DNA of 44,042 nucleotides. It comes from an uncultured Lachnospiraceae bacterium. GTDB lineage: Bacteria; Bacillota; Clostridia; Lachnospirales; Lachnospiraceae. Made by a program: the position numbers and the translations under genes. The notes beneath the pieces were generated by a model. It had not been told where the DNA came from, made no database searches, and worked only from the letters and a program-made list of their open reading frames with translations. This document shows, in pieces, positions 41,686 through 44,042 of the stretch; within the stretch, counting starts at the first letter, position 1, and every line of letters begins with the position of its first letter. The stretch covers positions 1 through 44,042 of the forward strand of contig CAMWSU010000014.1 of NCBI GenBank assembly GCA_947176965.1. Direction: 5' to 3'.

Positions 41686-43140
41686 ATGGGCGTATTGACA
41701 GGGCTTTACCCACAGCGCGTATTTGACTATTTCGAGGAGCTCACCCGTATCCCGCGCGGTTCGGGAAATGAGAAGGCGGTCAGTGATTATTTGGTTTCTT
41801 TTGCAAAAGAGCATGATCTTTTTTATGTGCAGGATGCGGCAAATAATGTCATCATCATCAAAGAGGCATCCGCCGGGTATGAGGCGGAGGAGCCGATCAT
41901 CATGCAGGGGCATATGGATATGGTTGCGGTCAAGGATGCGGACTGTCCGCTGTCGTTAGAGCACGATGCGCTTGCGCTTGCCGTGGAAGGGGATACCATT
42001 TATGCGAGGGGAACGAGTCTGGGCGGTGATGACGGAATCGCGCTTGCTTATGCCTTGGCGGTCTTAGAGGATGAAACGCTTTCCCATCCGAGGCTGGAAG
42101 CCGTGTTTACCACGGATGAGGAGGTCGGTATGAACGGTGCGGCGGCGATCGATCTCTCTGTGCTGAAAGGAAGAAGGCTCTTAAATATTGACTCCGAGGA
42201 GGAGGGCATTCTCACGGTCGGCTGTGCGGGCGGCGTGCGCGTACACAGTGTGATTCCGGTCAAAAGAGAATGTTGCCGGGGCGTATTGGCTCACGTGCGC
42301 ATTCATGGATTACAGGGCGGGCACTCCGGCGCGGAGATCAATAAACAGCGCGGAAATGCCAACTGTCTGATGGGGCGTTTTCTAAACCGTCTCTCCGATA
42401 AAATGCCGTATGCGCTTGCTTCCTGCACAGGCGGTACAAAGGACAATGCGATTCCTGTAGAAGCGGAAGCGGAGCTGATCATCCCGGAAAAAGAGCAGGA
42501 AGCGCTTGTGACAGCGGTCACGGAATATGAGCAGATATTAAAAAAAGAATTTGCCAACAGGGACGCGGGTGTGCAGGTCTCCCTGACGTTCGATGAAGAT
42601 AACAATGTGCCGGAATACGATGCGTTGGATGAAAGTTCCACGAAAACAGTTGCGCGTTTTCTTACTTCCGTACCGGACGGCGTACAGGCGATGAGCACGG
42701 ACATTAAGGGCCTGGTCGAGACGAGCTTAAACATGGGAATCGTCCGCTTAACAGAAAACGGACTTGAGACAGATCATTCGATTCGAAGCTCCGTGGCGTC
42801 TGCGAAGGATGCGCTGCGTGAAAAGGTGACGGCATTGTCGGCACTTGCCGGTGGTGCGGTATCCTGCCACGGGGATTATCCGGCGTGGGAATATCGCAGT
42901 GAATCTCCGCTGCGCGAGAGCATGATCGCGCAGTACCGTGAAATGTTCGGAAAAGAGCCGAAGGTGGAGGTCATTCATGCAGGCTTGGAATGCGGTTTGC
43001 TATCAGCGAAGCTGCCCGGCCTAGACTGCGTATCGTTTGGACCCGACTTGACCGATATTCATACAACCTCGGAGCGCATGCACATCGCGAGCGTGGGAAG
43101 AATGTATGAATACCTGCGGGCGTTGATCCAAAAGAAATAA
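41686..43140 (+). CDS. pepD: Aminoacyl-histidine dipeptidase (peptidase M20C)
   Basis: 484 residues, cytosolic zinc dipeptidase (carnosinase-like) cutting Xaa-His and other dipeptides. Metal and catalytic residues of M20 are visible: QGHMDMV (His ligand and catalytic Asp), GTSLGGDDGIALA (bridging Asp), TTDEEVGMNGA (general-base Glu and ligand Glu), IDSEEEG (ligand Asp), GGHSGAEINKQRGNAN, and HAGLECGLLSAKLPGLDCVSFGP near the C-terminus with the last His ligand. GGAGG is upstream of ATG 41686. A terminator follows. Confidence 0.94.
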   Translation: MGVLTGLYPQRVFDYFEELTRIPRGSGNEKAVSDYLVSFAKEHDLFYVQDAANNVIIIKEASAGYEAEEPIIMQGHMDMVAVKDADCPLSLEHDALALAVEGDTIYARGTSLGGDDGIALAYALAVLEDETLSHPRLEAVFTTDEEVGMNGAAAIDLSVLKGRRLLNIDSEEEGILTVGCAGGVRVHSVIPVKRECCRGVLAHVRIHGLQGGHSGAEINKQRGNANCLMGRFLNRLSDKMPYALASCTGGTKDNAIPVEAEAELIIPEKEQEALVTAVTEYEQILKKEFANRDAGVQVSLTFDEDNNVPEYDALDESSTKTVARFLTSVPDGVQAMSTDIKGLVETSLNMGIVRLTENGLETDHSIRSSVASAKDALREKVTALSALAGGAVSCHGDYPAWEYRSESPLRESMIAQYREMFGKEPKVEVIHAGLECGLLSAKLPGLDCVSFGPDLTDIHTTSERMHIASVGRMYEYLRALIQKK

Positions 43141-43163
43141 AGGATTTTATAAGATTCACATTT

Positions 43164-43196
43164 AGGCAGTACGCACAAAAACGTACTGCCTTTTTT
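43164..43196 (+). terminator. Terminator after pepD
   Basis: GGCAGTACG pairs with CGTACTGCC around CACAAAAA, followed by six Ts. Confidence 0.9.
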
Positions 43197-43236
43197 GTTT
43201 GCTTTATGAATGGATAAAGCAGGAAAAATCTGTTAA

Positions 43237-43290
43237 TATAATGGAAACCAAAAAACTTATAATAGTTTCCTAGTTTCCTTGAATAGGAAA
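43237..43290 (+). promoter_or_regulatory. Likely promoter/operator of the TetR gene
   Basis: Two TATAAT boxes (43237-43242, 43258-43263) without a clear -35. Around them are GGAAAC (43243-43248), GTTTCC (43265-43270), GTTTCC (43273-43278) and AGGAAA (43285-43290). These inverted half-sites suit binding by the downstream TetR protein. Confidence 0.45.
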
Positions 43291-43334
43291 AGAACCAAGA
43301 TAATAAGAATTACATCAGAAAGCAGGGGAACCCT

Positions 43335-43910
43335 ATGGACGCAGGCAGAATGCAGGAAGCAAAAGAAGAGATCATGAACGCCGTGCTGGAGGAATTTCAG
43401 GATAAGGGCTTAAAGTTTACGATGGACGATATTGCAAAGCACGTCGGTATGAGTAAAAAGACATTGTATGAGATTTTCCGGGATAAGGATACCCTGTTTG
43501 ACGAGATGGTGGAGCATACCTTTTCCAAGATCAAGGAGGAGGAGCGAAAGGTGTTGGAGGATCCGTCACTTCCCATTGTTGAGAAGATCCGAAAGATCAT
43601 GATTGTTCTTCCGGGGCGCTATGAGAACCTCAATGTGAGGCAGATCGCCCTATTGGAGCAAAAGTATCCGAAGGTATACAGACAGATCCAAAAACGTCTG
43701 GAAAGCGATTGGGAACCGACCATTGCGCTTTTGAGAGAGGGAATGGCGGCGGGAGAGATTCGAAGGATTTCCATCCCGGTCTTAAAAGCAATGATAGAGG
43801 GAACGATCAGCCAGTTTTTCTCAAGGGATGTGCTTGCGGAGGAAAATGTCAGCTATGCACAGGCACTTGACGCCATGATGGACATTATCATGCGCGGGAT
43901 CGAAGCATAG
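43335..43910 (+). CDS. TetR/AcrR-family transcriptional regulator
   Basis: 191 residues. The HTH is EEIMNAVLEEFQDKGLKFTMDDIAKHVGMSKKTLYEIFRDKDTLFDEMVEH (about residues 10-60), of the TetR type. The helical C-terminal domain has an YRQIQKRLESDWEPTIALLREGMAAGEIR segment common to AcrR-like repressors. AGCAGGGGAACC lies before ATG 43335. The regulated gene may lie outside the window, to the right. A 60-bp tandem repeat begins 11 bases after the stop. Confidence 0.88.
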   Translation: MDAGRMQEAKEEIMNAVLEEFQDKGLKFTMDDIAKHVGMSKKTLYEIFRDKDTLFDEMVEHTFSKIKEEERKVLEDPSLPIVEKIRKIMIVLPGRYENLNVRQIALLEQKYPKVYRQIQKRLESDWEPTIALLREGMAAGEIRRISIPVLKAMIEGTISQFFSRDVLAEENVSYAQALDAMMDIIMRGIEA

Positions 43911-43920
43911 ACCGTCTTAG

Positions 43921-44042
43921 ACGATCGGGAAACGCACAGCAGACCGTCTGCACAATCAAGAAACGCATAAGAACACCTGCACGATCAGGAAACGCACAGC
44001 AGACCGTCTGCACAATCAAGAAACGCATAAGAACACCTGCAC
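43921..44042 (+). repeat. 60-bp tandem repeat running off the window
   Basis: Units at 43921-43980 and 43981-44040 differ at one base, and a third begins at 44041. Each unit is itself two related half-units of 31 and 29 bases, both starting AC(G/A)ATCA-like and containing GAAACGCA. There is no spacer diversity, so it is not a CRISPR array. Confidence 0.93.

Noticed and set aside
43921-44042. CRISPR array at the right edge
   Set aside because: The 60-bp units are identical in full except for one base, with no variable spacers and no cas genes. It is a plain tandem repeat.

Overview
The window looks like a chromosomal segment of a Firmicute of the class Clostridia, most likely a Lachnospiraceae member. 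This is inferred from protein style (single-chain clostridial-type PurL, QueH, an OFA-family MFS carrier, an Rpn/transposase-like PD-(D/E)XK nuclease, a DUF5104-like lipoprotein, and a periplasmic-binding-fold/GGDEF fusion), from AGGAGG-type ribosome sites, and from TTGACA/TATAAT-type promoters with 17-bp spacers. No rRNA, tRNA, CRISPR array or intact insertion sequence was found.

Left part (1-8.9 kb): the start of asnA runs off the left edge on the minus strand. A sugar isomerase/ThuA pair follows, with a 34-bp tandem repeat across their junction, then a histidine-kinase C-terminal fragment. On the minus strand are a HAD hydrolase and a 755-aa protein with a cNMP-binding-like N-terminus. An OFA-type transporter, a small DUF6508-like protein and a TetR regulator complete this part.

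Core metabolism (8.9-23.4 kb): purL, a HAD phosphatase, carA-carB (overlapping, with their own promoter), a membrane EAL phosphodiesterase with a dead GGDEF domain, queH, argS and an AT-rich hypothetical gene. Palindromic repeats sit in several of the gaps, often touching the next ribosome site.

Accessory part (23.4-34.3 kb): a ferredoxin-like aldo/keto-reductase homologue without the catalytic Tyr and Lys, then a heterodimeric ABC exporter. The exporter is preceded by a promoter, a 39-codon leader ORF and a terminator, which suggests attenuation like that of bmrB-bmrCD. From about 29 to 34.3 kb the DNA is AT-richer and shows gene gain and decay: GNAT genes (one broken by an internal deletion), an Rpn-like nuclease, an XRE regulator divergent from a secreted TPR protein, and a YefM/YoeB-type toxin-antitoxin pair in which both genes are mutated.

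Right part (34.3-44 kb): a Nudix hydrolase next to a cytosolic sugar-binding-fold/GGDEF diguanylate cyclase; infC-rpmI-rplT with a leader terminator and a probable ATT start codon for infC; metY, argJ, a lipoprotein, pepD, a TetR regulator, and a 60-bp tandem repeat that runs off the right edge.
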